Source: Fulvivirga ligni (lineage in GTDB: Bacteria; Bacteroidota; Bacteroidia; Cytophagales; Cyclobacteriaceae). Taken from it: 64,000 bases of DNA. Below, in pieces: positions 17,077 through 25,830 of this stretch; positions within the stretch are counted from its first letter, which is position 1, and each line of letters opens with the position of its first letter. The position numbers and the translations under genes were made by a program. The stretch is from contig NZ_CP089979.1 in the NCBI RefSeq assembly GCF_021389935.1, forward strand, positions 849,001 to 913,000, read 5' to 3'. The notes under the pieces are model-generated. The model was not told the DNA's origin. It saw only the letters and a list, made by a program, of their open reading frames with translations, and searched no databases.

Positions 17077-19227
17077 TTAATCTGTTTCTTCAACAAATAT
17101 CAGATCAATAGTTCTTCTATCTATATCCGTAGCTTTAACCTGAACCTGAACTTTATCACCAAGGGCGTATATCTTCTTATTTCTTTGCCCTATAACTCGG
17201 AAATTCTTTTCGTCAAAGTCATAAAAATCATCTCTAAGGTCAACCATGCGTACCATGCCCTCACACTTGGTTTCGGTAATTTCAACAAATATGCCCCATT
17301 CGGCTACACCGCTGATTATGCCGTCAAAGACTTTATCCTCAACACCTTGCATGAATTCCACCTGCTTATATTTAATGGAAGCTCGTTCAGCATCGGCAGC
17401 TCTTTTTTCCCTCTCTGATGAATGAATACATTTTTCTTCGTAATCATCTTTACTAACGGATTTACCACCATCTAAATAATGCTGAAGAAGACGGTGAACC
17501 ATCATATCTGGATATCTTCGAATAGGTGATGTAAAATGAGTGTAATGAGGAAATGCCAAGCCAAAATGTATATCTGCCGCTGTGGTGTATTTTGCTTTGG
17601 CCATTGCTCGGATAGCCAGTTGCTGAAGTACGTTTTCTTCGGGCTTGCCCTCTATCTCATCTAAAAGGCTGTTCAGCGATTTTGAAACTGCGGTTTCATC
17701 CGTTTTTAAACTATGCCCAAACCTTTTGGCAAACATTGAGAATGAATTCAGCTTTTCAGGATCTGGATAGTCGTGAGTTCTATATACAAAGGTATTTTTG
17801 TCTTTACCTTTTTGCATGTCATAGATGAATGTAGCTACTTTCTTGTTAGCCAGGAGCATAAATTCTTCAATGAGCTTGTGTGCGTCTTTACGAATTTTTG
17901 GAATTACACCCAAAGGCCTACCTTTTTCATCAAGCTTGAATTTAACCTCAGTACTCTCGAAGTTAACAGCACCATGTTTGAATCTATCCTTACGAATTTT
18001 CTTTGCTAGACCATTTATATGCTGCAATTCTGTAGCTAAATCTCCAACACCAGTTTCAATGCTTGCCTGAGCCTCTTCATAAGTAAAGCGCCTGTCTGAA
18101 TGGATGATAGTCCTTCCAAACCATTCTTTATGGACCTTCGCATCATCATCGATTTCAAAAACCGCTGAGAATGTAAGCTTATCTTCCCTGGGCCTTAATG
18201 AACAAAGTCCATTTGAAAGCCTTTCTGGCAACATAGGAATAGTGCGATCCACAAGATAAACTGAAGTTGCCCTGTCATATGCTTCTTTCTCCAGTAGAGT
18301 GTTTGGATTCACATAATGCGTAACATCCGCAATGTGGATGCCTATTTCATAATTACCATTTTCTAACTTTTGATACGAAAGAGCATCATCAAAATCCTTT
18401 GCATCCTCAGGATCAATGGTGAAGGTGAGTATATCTCTAAAATCCTTTCTTTTCTTTATCTCGGCCTTGCTGATTTTATCAGAGATGCTATTGGCCTCTT
18501 CATCTATTTCCTTAGGAAATTCAAAAGGCAGATCAAACTCTGCCATGATAGAGTGTATCTCAGCATTATTATCACCAGCCTTACCCAATACCATCTTTAT
18601 CTCACCCTCTGGGCTTCTATCATGACCAGGCCATTGGGTAATTTTTACGATTACTTTATCATTATGTGCCGCGCTACTGGTCTTATCTAGCGGCACGAAA
18701 ATATCTTGATGAATCTTTCTATTATCAGCTATAACAAAGGCAAACCTCGGAGAGAATTCGATTTTACCCACAAATTGGGTCCGACTTCTCTCTACAACTT
18801 CTACTACCTTTCCCTCTGGCTTTTTTCCTGATGGTACCGGAAGTAGCATAACTCGCACGGTGTCTCCATCCATAGCAAAGTTCATATCACGAGCTTTGAT
18901 ATAGATGTCGTCTTCATCTTCGGGGGTTAGCAAGTATGCAAACCTGGGATTTACGTGATCAATCCGACCTGTTATCAGATCAGGGTTTTTAGTGCTTCTG
19001 TAGCGGCCGTTGCTTTGCATTATTTGGCCGTCTTTCTCTAAAATTGATAAAACAAATGGGATGGCTTTGTTATAGTCTTTTCTTCTAAAGCCTAATTTCT
19101 TGGTAATATCTTTTGTCGAAAATTCTTTATTAAAGTTTTGATGAAGCAGAGAAATTATTTTTGCTTTCAGTTTTCCCTGAATGCCATCACTTTTTCCTCT
19201 CTTTTGTTGTTTTCTCTTCTTACTCAT
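17077..19227 (-). CDS. rnr: Ribonuclease R
   Basis: A 716-residue 3'-5' exoribonuclease for structured RNA. It has a helix-turn-helix-like N-terminus (about 20-80), cold-shock/OB domains (about 85-230), the RNB catalytic domain (about 260-590) with the acidic cluster TIDPEDAKDFDDALS, and a C-terminal S1 domain (about 635-715). A lysine-rich N-terminal tail is present, but the long basic C-terminal tail of E. coli RNase R is absent. It is the first gene of a unit with the polyprenyl synthase. Confidence 0.95.
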   Translation of the reverse strand: MSKKRKQQKRGKSDGIQGKLKAKIISLLHQNFNKEFSTKDITKKLGFRRKDYNKAIPFVLSILEKDGQIMQSNGRYRSTKNPDLITGRIDHVNPRFAYLLTPEDEDDIYIKARDMNFAMDGDTVRVMLLPVPSGKKPEGKVVEVVERSRTQFVGKIEFSPRFAFVIADNRKIHQDIFVPLDKTSSAAHNDKVIVKITQWPGHDRSPEGEIKMVLGKAGDNNAEIHSIMAEFDLPFEFPKEIDEEANSISDKISKAEIKKRKDFRDILTFTIDPEDAKDFDDALSYQKLENGNYEIGIHIADVTHYVNPNTLLEKEAYDRATSVYLVDRTIPMLPERLSNGLCSLRPREDKLTFSAVFEIDDDAKVHKEWFGRTIIHSDRRFTYEEAQASIETGVGDLATELQHINGLAKKIRKDRFKHGAVNFESTEVKFKLDEKGRPLGVIPKIRKDAHKLIEEFMLLANKKVATFIYDMQKGKDKNTFVYRTHDYPDPEKLNSFSMFAKRFGHSLKTDETAVSKSLNSLLDEIEGKPEENVLQQLAIRAMAKAKYTTAADIHFGLAFPHYTHFTSPIRRYPDMMVHRLLQHYLDGGKSVSKDDYEEKCIHSSEREKRAADAERASIKYKQVEFMQGVEDKVFDGIISGVAEWGIFVEITETKCEGMVRMVDLRDDFYDFDEKNFRVIGQRNKKIYALGDKVQVQVKATDIDRRTIDLIFVEETD

Positions 19228-19336
19228 AAATAAGTGTTGAATCTGTACAAAGATGCAACTATTGGTATCTTAAATTATTGATTATCTGTTATCTAATGGT
19301 TATTCTTAACAAGTAGAATCCAACATAGGTTTTTAC

Positions 19337-20053
19337 CTAATAGCTAGTTGCATCTATAATTTCGAATTCTTCTATTGGAATACTTTTTAATTTAAGAAAT
19401 AATTTGGCAGTAACTACTACATCTCTCAGGCAATATTCTGCTATTCTTTTCAGGTCATGGGTTTCGTAATATACCTGATTTACCTCACTGCCGTTAATAT
19501 CTGATTTACTTGATGTTATATTAAAAATAGTGGCGAGAAGATCTAAGGAGGTGTAATGCTTCCAATCGCCAAACTTCCACATATCCATAGTATCGATATG
19601 CTGAATTTCCCATGGTTTCTTTCCCATTAAGTTAAGTACTTCTGGCAGCTGAAAACCATTGATGAGTAACCTTCTACTTAAGTATGGGAAGTCAAACTCT
19701 CTACCGTTGTGGGCACACAATGATAAGTTATTTTTCGAAAATTTATTCAATGTCTCAACAAACTCTTCCAGAATAAGGTTTTCGTCATCGTTAAAAATGG
19801 CCTTTGTTCTAAAGATAGGCGTATCATCCTCAAACGAGAAAAAACCGAGACCAATAGTGACTATCTTTCCAAATTCGGCGAAAATGCCAGCCTTTTCTTT
19901 GAATAACTCTTCATCTGAAAGATCTGAATCTTTTTTAAGAAATGAAGCCTTTCTAGACCATTGGGTTTTTAACCTTTCTGGCAGCGAGTGATAATCATCT
20001 GTACTGCCAACGGTTTCTATGTCAAGAAAAAGTATATTTTTAAGTTGCTTCAT
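19337..20053 (-). CDS. DEDD 3'-5' exonuclease domain protein (PolB-exonuclease-like)
   Basis: A 238-residue RNase H-fold protein. Exo I is FLDIET (Asp11, Glu13), Exo II lies in the LCAHNGREFDFPYL segment, and Exo III is EYCLRDVVVTAKLFLKL, where Tyr and Asp are four residues apart as in the DEDDy subgroup. This fits the predicted 3'-5' exonuclease family related to the proofreading domain of family B polymerases, without a polymerase part. It starts right after the small unknown gene and lipB, so it closes a three-gene unit. The nucleic acid substrate is unknown. Confidence 0.85.
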   Translation of the reverse strand: MKQLKNILFLDIETVGSTDDYHSLPERLKTQWSRKASFLKKDSDLSDEELFKEKAGIFAEFGKIVTIGLGFFSFEDDTPIFRTKAIFNDDENLILEEFVETLNKFSKNNLSLCAHNGREFDFPYLSRRLLINGFQLPEVLNLMGKKPWEIQHIDTMDMWKFGDWKHYTSLDLLATIFNITSSKSDINGSEVNQVYYETHDLKRIAEYCLRDVVVTAKLFLKLKSIPIEEFEIIDATSY

Positions 20054-20458
20054 TTAAGAGTGTAAGACGCCTTTTAAACCCAGTTCTTTTATAAAAACCA
20101 GGTTATCTTCTGTAATGGAATCAGGAACAAAAATAAATTTCTTGTCATAAATTTTTGACCCAATGTAATAACTTACCCAGTATTCATTATTTAGATGAAA
20201 AACATCAGGATTTATTGGCTCCACCAGAGCTGTACTTTTACCAGCAACCGTTTCTAAAAAATGTCTTAAAGTGGAGGTTTTTTGTTCTTCTCCATCTTTG
20301 TTGCCATATCCTGTAGATGTAATCAGCGTGTTTTCAATATCAAAGTTGTTATTGTTAATCAAATGAACGCTCCATTCATCCACATTCATTTCGTTCACTT
20401 TTTTGGCAATGGCCAGAGTTACATTTTCAACTTTTGGTCTTTGTATATCTTCTTTCAT
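20054..20458 (-). CDS. Conserved hypothetical protein between lipB and the exonuclease gene
   Basis: A 134-residue cytoplasmic protein of unknown function. It overlaps the end of lipB by 4 bases (ATGA), and the stop is directly followed by the start of the exonuclease gene, so translation is probably coupled. Residues 30-60 contain strand-like segments and polar loops, and the end (YDKKFIFVPDSITEDNLVFIKELGLKGVLHS) looks like a strand-helix-strand. No membrane segment, cysteine pair or known motif is seen. Codon use and tight packing make it a real gene. Confidence 0.75.
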   Translation of the reverse strand: MKEDIQRPKVENVTLAIAKKVNEMNVDEWSVHLINNNNFDIENTLITSTGYGNKDGEEQKTSTLRHFLETVAGKSTALVEPINPDVFHLNNEYWVSYYIGSKIYDKKFIFVPDSITEDNLVFIKELGLKGVLHS

Positions 20459-21183
20459 GTAGTTTCTAGTTCCATTTCGAAAAGCTTAGCGATATGTTTT
20501 ATCAGCTTGCTTTTCACCTCATCAATATTTTGTTTTTCTCCCAGCTCTTTTTCCAGGCTAGTTACAGCTTTGTCATCAATACCACAAGGTACGATGTTAG
20601 AAAAATAGTCCAGATCGGCGTTTACATTAAAGGCAAAACCATGCATGGTGACCCATCTGCTGGATTTTACGCCAAGCGCACATATCTTGCGAGGATTCTT
20701 CTTTTCTATATAGTCGATCCAAACTCCTGTTAAACCCTCAATTCGCCCTGCTTCAATATTATATTCAGCTAGTGTTTTAATTACTGCTTCTTCTAAGAAC
20801 CTTAGGTATTTATGAATATCAGTAAAGAAGTTATCAAGGTCTAGAATAGGATAACCTACAATTTGACCTGGACCGTGATAGGTAATATCACCACCTCTAT
20901 TAATTTTATAAAAAGTTGCGTTTTTTTCCTCTAATTGCTGTTCATTTATAAGTAGATGATCAGGGCTGCCGCTTTTACCAAGAGTATAAACATGAGGATG
21001 TTCACACAGCAATAGGTAGTTAGAAGTAATTTTCTGCTCCTCCTCACCTAGTTTCCTATTCTCTATTTTTAGATTGACTATTTCATCAAAAATCTGCGTT
21101 TGATAATCCCATGCTTTTTGATAGTCAATAGTGCCTAAATCTAGCAGCTTTACCTTTTTATTTAGAATATTATTCACAATCAC
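20455..21183 (-). CDS. lipB: Octanoyl-[acyl-carrier-protein]:protein N-octanoyltransferase
   Basis: A 242-residue enzyme that moves octanoate from ACP to lipoyl domains of 2-oxoacid dehydrogenases and GcvH, the first step of lipoate synthesis. RGGDITYHGPGQIVGYPILDL and the ALGVKSSRWVTMHGFAFNVN segment with the catalytic Lys are present, as is the Cys in IVPCGI. The N-terminus is about 25 residues longer than in E. coli. It leads a unit with the unknown gene and the exonuclease gene, divergent from the yraN gene. Confidence 0.96.
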   Translation of the reverse strand: MIVNNILNKKVKLLDLGTIDYQKAWDYQTQIFDEIVNLKIENRKLGEEEQKITSNYLLLCEHPHVYTLGKSGSPDHLLINEQQLEEKNATFYKINRGGDITYHGPGQIVGYPILDLDNFFTDIHKYLRFLEEAVIKTLAEYNIEAGRIEGLTGVWIDYIEKKNPRKICALGVKSSRWVTMHGFAFNVNADLDYFSNIVPCGIDDKAVTSLEKELGEKQNIDEVKSKLIKHIAKLFEMELETT

Positions 21184-21213
21184 CTAACTTTAATTACAAA
21201 GTTATGGAATAAT

Positions 21214-21561
21214 ATGAAGACTAAAGCTCAAACTGGTAGAGAAGGAGAAGATGCCGCGGTAGCCTTTCTTCTAAATGCCGGCTATAATATATTGGAGAGG
21301 AATTATAGGTACAAACGAGCTGAAGTGGATATTATAGCAGAGAAGGATGACATCTTAGTTTTTGTGGAAGTAAAAACGAAATCCTATACAACCTTTGGTT
21401 TTCCAGAAGAATCCGTTAACCACACGAAGGTAGCAAAAGTATCCGAGGCCGCAGAGTATTATACATATGCCAATAATTGGCACAAGGATATACGCTTCGA
21501 CATCATTGCAGTAAATAAGGCTATAGACAAGATCGATCATTTCATGGATGCGTTTCATTAA
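21214..21561 (+). CDS. YraN family protein (UPF0102, putative endonuclease-fold)
   Basis: A 115-residue protein with the YraN pattern: GREGEDAAVAFLLNAGYNILERNYR, then EVDIIAEKDDILVFVEVKTK, which is the D-ExK core of a restriction-endonuclease-like fold, then a FDIIAV strand. Its nuclease activity is assumed in the family but little tested. It is divergent from lipB (30-base gap), and its last 20 bases overlap the end of the convergent histidine kinase gene. Confidence 0.9.
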   Translation: MKTKAQTGREGEDAAVAFLLNAGYNILERNYRYKRAEVDIIAEKDDILVFVEVKTKSYTTFGFPEESVNHTKVAKVSEAAEYYTYANNWHKDIRFDIIAVNKAIDKIDHFMDAFH

Positions 21562-22342
21562 GTTGCCTTTGATTGCTGATTTTTTTTAAGGTTGAATTTG
21601 GTATTTTAAGTATGAAATTACTTCCTACACCCCTGGAAGAAACTACCTGTATGGAGCCTCCCAGCTTTTTCAAGGTTTCTTTTACCAGGTAAAGACCTAA
21701 TCCAGAACCTTTTGAATGCTCTGATGAGCGAAAGAACATTTTAAATATATCGTGAATGTTATCTTTGCTTATACCCTCACCATTATCACACACTTCTACA
21801 AAAGCTGCTTCATTGTTGATCTTGATTTCTATGTCAAGGAAATTCTCTACTTTACCATTTTTTTGGTAGCAAATGGCATTGTCAATCAGGTGCTGTAATA
21901 TCAGGGTTAATCTTCTCTTATCTGAAATAAAGTATTCTTCGTCTTCTTGCTTCACCCGGGTATTTACAGAGACTTTCTTCTGCTTAATTTTAGGGCTCAT
22001 AGGAATGATAATAGCATCAATTATTTCCTTAAAATTGATCCTATCCTTTGCTATGGGATATTTGGCATTTACAAGATAGTGCTCCATAGATTGAACAAAG
22101 CGATCCATCCTTTCGGTACTTTCGTTTATCAGTTTTAAATATTGATCGCGATATTCTTTGTCAGGAGTGACTTCTGCAAGATGAATAAGCCCTTTAATGG
22201 ATGTTAAAGGTCCTTTTAAATCATGTGAACAGCTATAAATAAAATTTTCTAATAACGTATTAGCCTCCACTAGCTCCTTACTCATTCTTCTTTGTGCCAT
22301 AACTTTATTCTCCTCATAACAAATATGGTGAGAATTACGCAT
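21542..22342 (-). CDS. Cytoplasmic sensor histidine kinase (HisKA-HATPase core only)
   Basis: A 266-residue kinase without sensor or membrane segment. The phospho-accepting His is in SCSHDLKGPLTS, the N box in HLIDNAICYQ, G1 in CDNGEGIS and G2 in GSGLGLYLVKE. It probably takes its signal from a partner protein, perhaps one of the receivers just upstream. The ATG at 22342 gives a 14-residue extension; Met15 at 22300 may be the real start, because a repeat that could be an operator (22331-22355) would otherwise lie across the start codon. It is separated from the response regulator gene by 143 bases, so it may have its own promoter. Confidence 0.88.
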   Translation of the reverse strand: MRNSHHICYEENKVMAQRRMSKELVEANTLLENFIYSCSHDLKGPLTSIKGLIHLAEVTPDKEYRDQYLKLINESTERMDRFVQSMEHYLVNAKYPIAKDRINFKEIIDAIIIPMSPKIKQKKVSVNTRVKQEDEEYFISDKRRLTLILQHLIDNAICYQKNGKVENFLDIEIKINNEAAFVEVCDNGEGISKDNIHDIFKMFFRSSEHSKGSGLGLYLVKETLKKLGGSIQVVSSRGVGSNFILKIPNSTLKKISNQRQLNETHP

Positions 22343-22355
22343 GATCCTTTAGGGG
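22331..22355. repeat. Direct repeat copy A (AGAATTACGCAT...TTTAGGGG)
   Basis: Imperfect copy of the segment at 22449-22475, about 118 bases apart. The shared parts are AGAAnTACGCAT and AGGGG, with about 10 bases between. It spans the first annotated ATG of the histidine kinase gene, or lies 31-55 bases upstream of the Met15 start. Confidence 0.5.
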
Positions 22356-22448
22356 GAAAACCTGAATTTGAAAATCAGTGTTTTAAAGGCATAAATTGCT
22401 TAAATACAGTTATTTATGAATGGTTTGTAATGATTATGTGCAAAAAGT

Positions 22449-22485
22449 AGAACTACGCATAAAGATGCCTAGGGGTAATCCCCTA
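22449..22485. repeat. Direct repeat copy B with perfect hairpin TAGGGG-TAAT-CCCCTA
   Basis: Copy B of the repeat (22449-22475) continues into a perfect 6-bp inverted repeat at 22470-22485 that abuts the stop codon of the response regulator gene. The hairpin has no T run behind it on the minus strand, so it may be a weak terminator or part of a regulatory site for the downstream kinase. Confidence 0.45.
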
Positions 22486-23142
22486 TTACAGCTCTATAAT
22501 ATTATTCTTAATGGCATACTTTACTAGTTCGGCAGTATTCTTCAAACCAAGTTTTGATAAAATATTGGTTTTATGGGTTTCAACGGTTTTAACGCTTATA
22601 AAAAGAGCATCAGCTACTTCTTTATTGGATTTCCCTAATGCTACTTGTTCCAGAACTTCCATTTCACGGTTAGACAAATCGGTATTTTTCTTTGATGGCT
22701 TTTTGTTTGTCGATTCCTGTTCATAGAAGTTTTCAAATACTATTTCCATGATAGATGGACTAAAGTACTTTTCTCCAGCATTTACCTTACGAATGGCTTC
22801 AACCAGACCTTCTTTATTAACATTTTTTGGTAAATATCCATTGATACCCGCCTTTGCTCCCAATGTAATATAATCTTTACTTACCTCGCTGGAAAGTAAA
22901 ATAATCTTGATATCAGGGTTCTGTTCTTTTATCCATCTGGTAGCTTCAATCCCTGTCATCCCTTTCATAACAATATCCATAAGGATAATATCCGGTTGCA
23001 ATTCTTCTGCCGCGTTTATGGCTTCCTCACCACTTTCCACCTTACCAACAATCTGTACAAACTCAATATGCTGTAGGATAGAAGCTATACCTTCCCTCAT
23101 TAATGTGTGATCATCTACCAATAGTACTTTTACAGAGCTCAT
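22486..23142 (-). CDS. NarL/FixJ-family response regulator
   Basis: A 218-residue regulator with a receiver domain (residues 1-120, phosphorylation Asp in DIILMDIVMKG, conserved Asp pair VDDH near the start) and a LuxR-type helix-turn-helix at about 150-215 (LSNREMEVLEQVALGKSNKEVADALFISVKTVETH). It overlaps the receiver-only gene by 4 bases, so it is cotranscribed with the upstream kinases and is the only DNA-binding output in this island. Its targets are unknown. Confidence 0.94.
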   Translation of the reverse strand: MSSVKVLLVDDHTLMREGIASILQHIEFVQIVGKVESGEEAINAAEELQPDIILMDIVMKGMTGIEATRWIKEQNPDIKIILLSSEVSKDYITLGAKAGINGYLPKNVNKEGLVEAIRKVNAGEKYFSPSIMEIVFENFYEQESTNKKPSKKNTDLSNREMEVLEQVALGKSNKEVADALFISVKTVETHKTNILSKLGLKNTAELVKYAIKNNIIEL

Positions 23143-23528
23143 GTTTTTTGATTTAAGAGGCTTTCAATTGAAAAAATTAGTTCATCTGCAGAGCAGGGTT
23201 TTTTCAAGAACAGGTTCGCACTAATTTCTTTGGCTTTGTTCATATTCTCCTTGGAGGCCTGGGCAGAAAGTATGATAATGGGAATGTCTTTATGCTTATC
23301 TATTGATTTCAATTTCTCAACTAGCTGAAAGCCATTTATTTCGGGCATTAGCACATCCGTGATGATTAGATCGGGTGATGTGGTTGCTACTTTCTGCATG
23401 CCTCCATAGGCGTCATTAGCCGTTTCTACGTCGTAACCTTCCATTTTAAGGATATCAGTAATCTCCTCTAAAAGTGGAATGGTGTCATCGATAATTAATA
23501 TCTTATATTTCATTAACTGGTATTTCAA
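23139..23528 (-). CDS. Stand-alone response regulator receiver protein
   Basis: A 129-residue CheY-like receiver with the acidic pair IIDDT, the phosphorylation Asp in DLIITDVLMPEINGF, the Ser/Thr position in IIILSAQ and the Lys in LKKPCS. It has no output domain, so it probably acts as a phosphorelay shuttle or by protein contact. Met6 (23513) is an equally good start. It overlaps the three-PAS kinase gene upstream by up to 26 bases and the NarL-type gene downstream by 4, so all are translated from one message. Confidence 0.92.
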   Translation of the reverse strand: MKYQLMKYKILIIDDTIPLLEEITDILKMEGYDVETANDAYGGMQKVATTSPDLIITDVLMPEINGFQLVEKLKSIDKHKDIPIIILSAQASKENMNKAKEISANLFLKKPCSADELIFSIESLLNQKT

Positions 23529-25830
23529 CTTTAATGGTTGTACCTATATTTAGCTCACTTTCTACTTCAATAGTACCGTTCTGCATATCAACGGCTTTTT
23601 TAACAATGGATAAGCCGAGACCCGTACCTTGAATGGCGTGTGCCTGATTAGATCTGTGAAAAGCTTCAAAAATTTTCTCTTTATCTTCCTCGCCTATTCC
23701 TATTCCACTGTCTTTTACAGAGATAGACAGGAGATTATTCCTTAAAATCACATCCAGAAAAACCTTATTCTTTCCTGGAGAAAATTTTATGGAATTAGTA
23801 AGCAGGTTGATTACGATGTTCCTTAAAAGCTTCTCATCTATGGTTACTATTTTTTCTTCCAAGCCTAGAAAACATGATATTTCATGCGTGTTCTGGGTGC
23901 TGTTGGAGACTTCTTCTTTTATTTTCAGGAAAAACTCTTCAATGTTTAATCTGCTAGGATTAATCTTTATCCTTCCCGCTTCAGACTTACCTATTAGTAA
24001 GACATCGTCAAGTAGATAAGTCATGTGCTGTACTTGCTCCATAATTTTATTGAGTTTTTGTACAGCATCTTCTTGCTTTATCTTCTCACCGTACTTTGTC
24101 AGATAATTAGCAGCAAAGTTTATGGTGGACAATGGAGTTCTAAATTCATGAGAGGCCATTGATACAAATTTGGACTTTAATGCCACCAATTCTTTTTCTT
24201 TATTCAATGCTTCTTTAAGCTCCTTGGTTCTTTCTGTCACTTTTTGCTCCAGCCTTTCACGATACTCAATAAGTTCAGTGATATCCTGTCCCACGCCAAG
24301 CAACCCTACAATTTCGTTTTTTACGTTTCTTCTAGGAGTTGCATTGAATAAAATGGTTACAACCTTTCCAGTTCTGGTGTAAATTGGCAGCTCATAATTA
24401 GTCACAGATTTTCCTCTTAAAGCTGACTTGAGAAGATTGGTAACCGCCACTTTGTAACCATCTAAAATGAATTCATCAATGAGCTTCTTTCCAATGATTT
24501 CTTCCTTGGAATACCCAGTCACCTTTGATGCTACCTGATTCCACTCATTAATTTTTCCATACCAGTCTAAACCAAAAATAGGAGCGTTGGCGGTATCTAT
24601 TAAGTTAGTTAATTCTTCGGCAACTGAGGTTACTCTTTCCTCATATAATTTTTGTTTTGTAACATCAGAAATAGAGATTACCACGCCTGTTTTTCCATTA
24701 GGCTGTAGATATAGCGAGGAGTTAATTGATAACCACATTATCCCTAAGCCTTTGTTCAGTCCTAATATAACATTAGAACATGGTTTACCTGTGGCCAAGG
24801 TAATGTTTTGGGGAAGTTCTTCCGGTTTGAAAACACTTTTATCAGGTTTTATTAGATCGAATTTTTCTTCTAGTTTCTGAAATTTTTGAGTTTCATCACT
24901 TGGCAAGCCAAGGATTTGTGCGGCACTTTTATTATAATTTATTATTGTTCCATTTTCATCATATAAAATAACCCCTTCAGCGATTGATTCTACTACACTT
25001 TGATATTGTGATTCACTTTCTATTAGTAGATCATAGGCCAATTTCTGCTCAGTGATGTCTCGTGAGGTGGTAACTATATGTTTCAGATTGTCATTTTCAT
25101 AAACTGGTTGAGCGATGGTTTCCAGATAAATCACCATGCCCTCTTTGCGCTTAACTTTATATCCAACTCTTATGGAATTCGTTCTTTTTTCGTTTCGGAA
25201 ACGACTCCATAGCTCACCTTCTAACCTATCTTTATCATTGTTTACCAAAACCTCTTCAGGTGATAGGCCCACTAGTTCATGATCCTCATATCCTATTATT
25301 TTTTTTGACGATGGACTTACCCATATATAAGTACCATACGGATCATGAAGGCAAACTAAATCGTGTATATTTTCGGCCAGTAATTTATATTCTTCGTGGC
25401 GTTTTTCAAGGGCCTTTTCAGCTTCATATTGACGTTTTCGGTTTGCACTATCCTTTATCTCCCTCTCAATAGCAGGCACTAATCGAGCAAGATTCTCTTT
25501 CGAAAGGTAATCATTAGCGCCTTCCCGCATGGCTTGTACTGCCTCACCATCATTGATGGTTCCTGACACGATAATGAATGGAACTAATAGATTTTTTTGT
25601 CTTGTAATTTTTAAGGCCGTGGAGGCATTGAAATGAGGAAGTTTATTATCACTTAATATAATATCCCACTGTCCATTCTCCAGAGCATTACAAAGTTCAT
25701 CAGCAGATTGAACCCTCATGCTCAGTGCGTTATAGCCTTCTTTTCTAAATTTATTAAGCATTAACTCAAAATCATCTTCTGAGTCTTCTATGAATAAAAC
25801 CTTGATTTCTTTTACCTCATGCATTATCAA
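23503..25830 (-). CDS. REC-PAS-PAS-PAS-HisKA-HATPase hybrid histidine kinase, cytoplasmic
   Basis: A 775-residue protein with its receiver at the N-terminus (about 1-125, FIEDSEDD and DIILSDNKLP), three PAS/PAC units (about 145-265, 270-390, 400-515), a short coiled coil, a HisKA domain with SMASHEFRTPLS and a HATPase with NLLTNSIKFSP and GTGLGLSIVKK. No membrane segment is seen. The receiver ahead of the sensors suggests that phosphorylation by another kinase tunes this one. The receiver is clearly paralogous to that of the next gene upstream. Start and stop overlap both neighbours. Confidence 0.93.
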   Translation of the reverse strand: MIMHEVKEIKVLFIEDSEDDFELMLNKFRKEGYNALSMRVQSADELCNALENGQWDIILSDNKLPHFNASTALKITRQKNLLVPFIIVSGTINDGEAVQAMREGANDYLSKENLARLVPAIEREIKDSANRKRQYEAEKALEKRHEEYKLLAENIHDLVCLHDPYGTYIWVSPSSKKIIGYEDHELVGLSPEEVLVNNDKDRLEGELWSRFRNEKRTNSIRVGYKVKRKEGMVIYLETIAQPVYENDNLKHIVTTSRDITEQKLAYDLLIESESQYQSVVESIAEGVILYDENGTIINYNKSAAQILGLPSDETQKFQKLEEKFDLIKPDKSVFKPEELPQNITLATGKPCSNVILGLNKGLGIMWLSINSSLYLQPNGKTGVVISISDVTKQKLYEERVTSVAEELTNLIDTANAPIFGLDWYGKINEWNQVASKVTGYSKEEIIGKKLIDEFILDGYKVAVTNLLKSALRGKSVTNYELPIYTRTGKVVTILFNATPRRNVKNEIVGLLGVGQDITELIEYRERLEQKVTERTKELKEALNKEKELVALKSKFVSMASHEFRTPLSTINFAANYLTKYGEKIKQEDAVQKLNKIMEQVQHMTYLLDDVLLIGKSEAGRIKINPSRLNIEEFFLKIKEEVSNSTQNTHEISCFLGLEEKIVTIDEKLLRNIVINLLTNSIKFSPGKNKVFLDVILRNNLLSISVKDSGIGIGEEDKEKIFEAFHRSNQAHAIQGTGLGLSIVKKAVDMQNGTIEVESELNIGTTIKVEIPVNEI

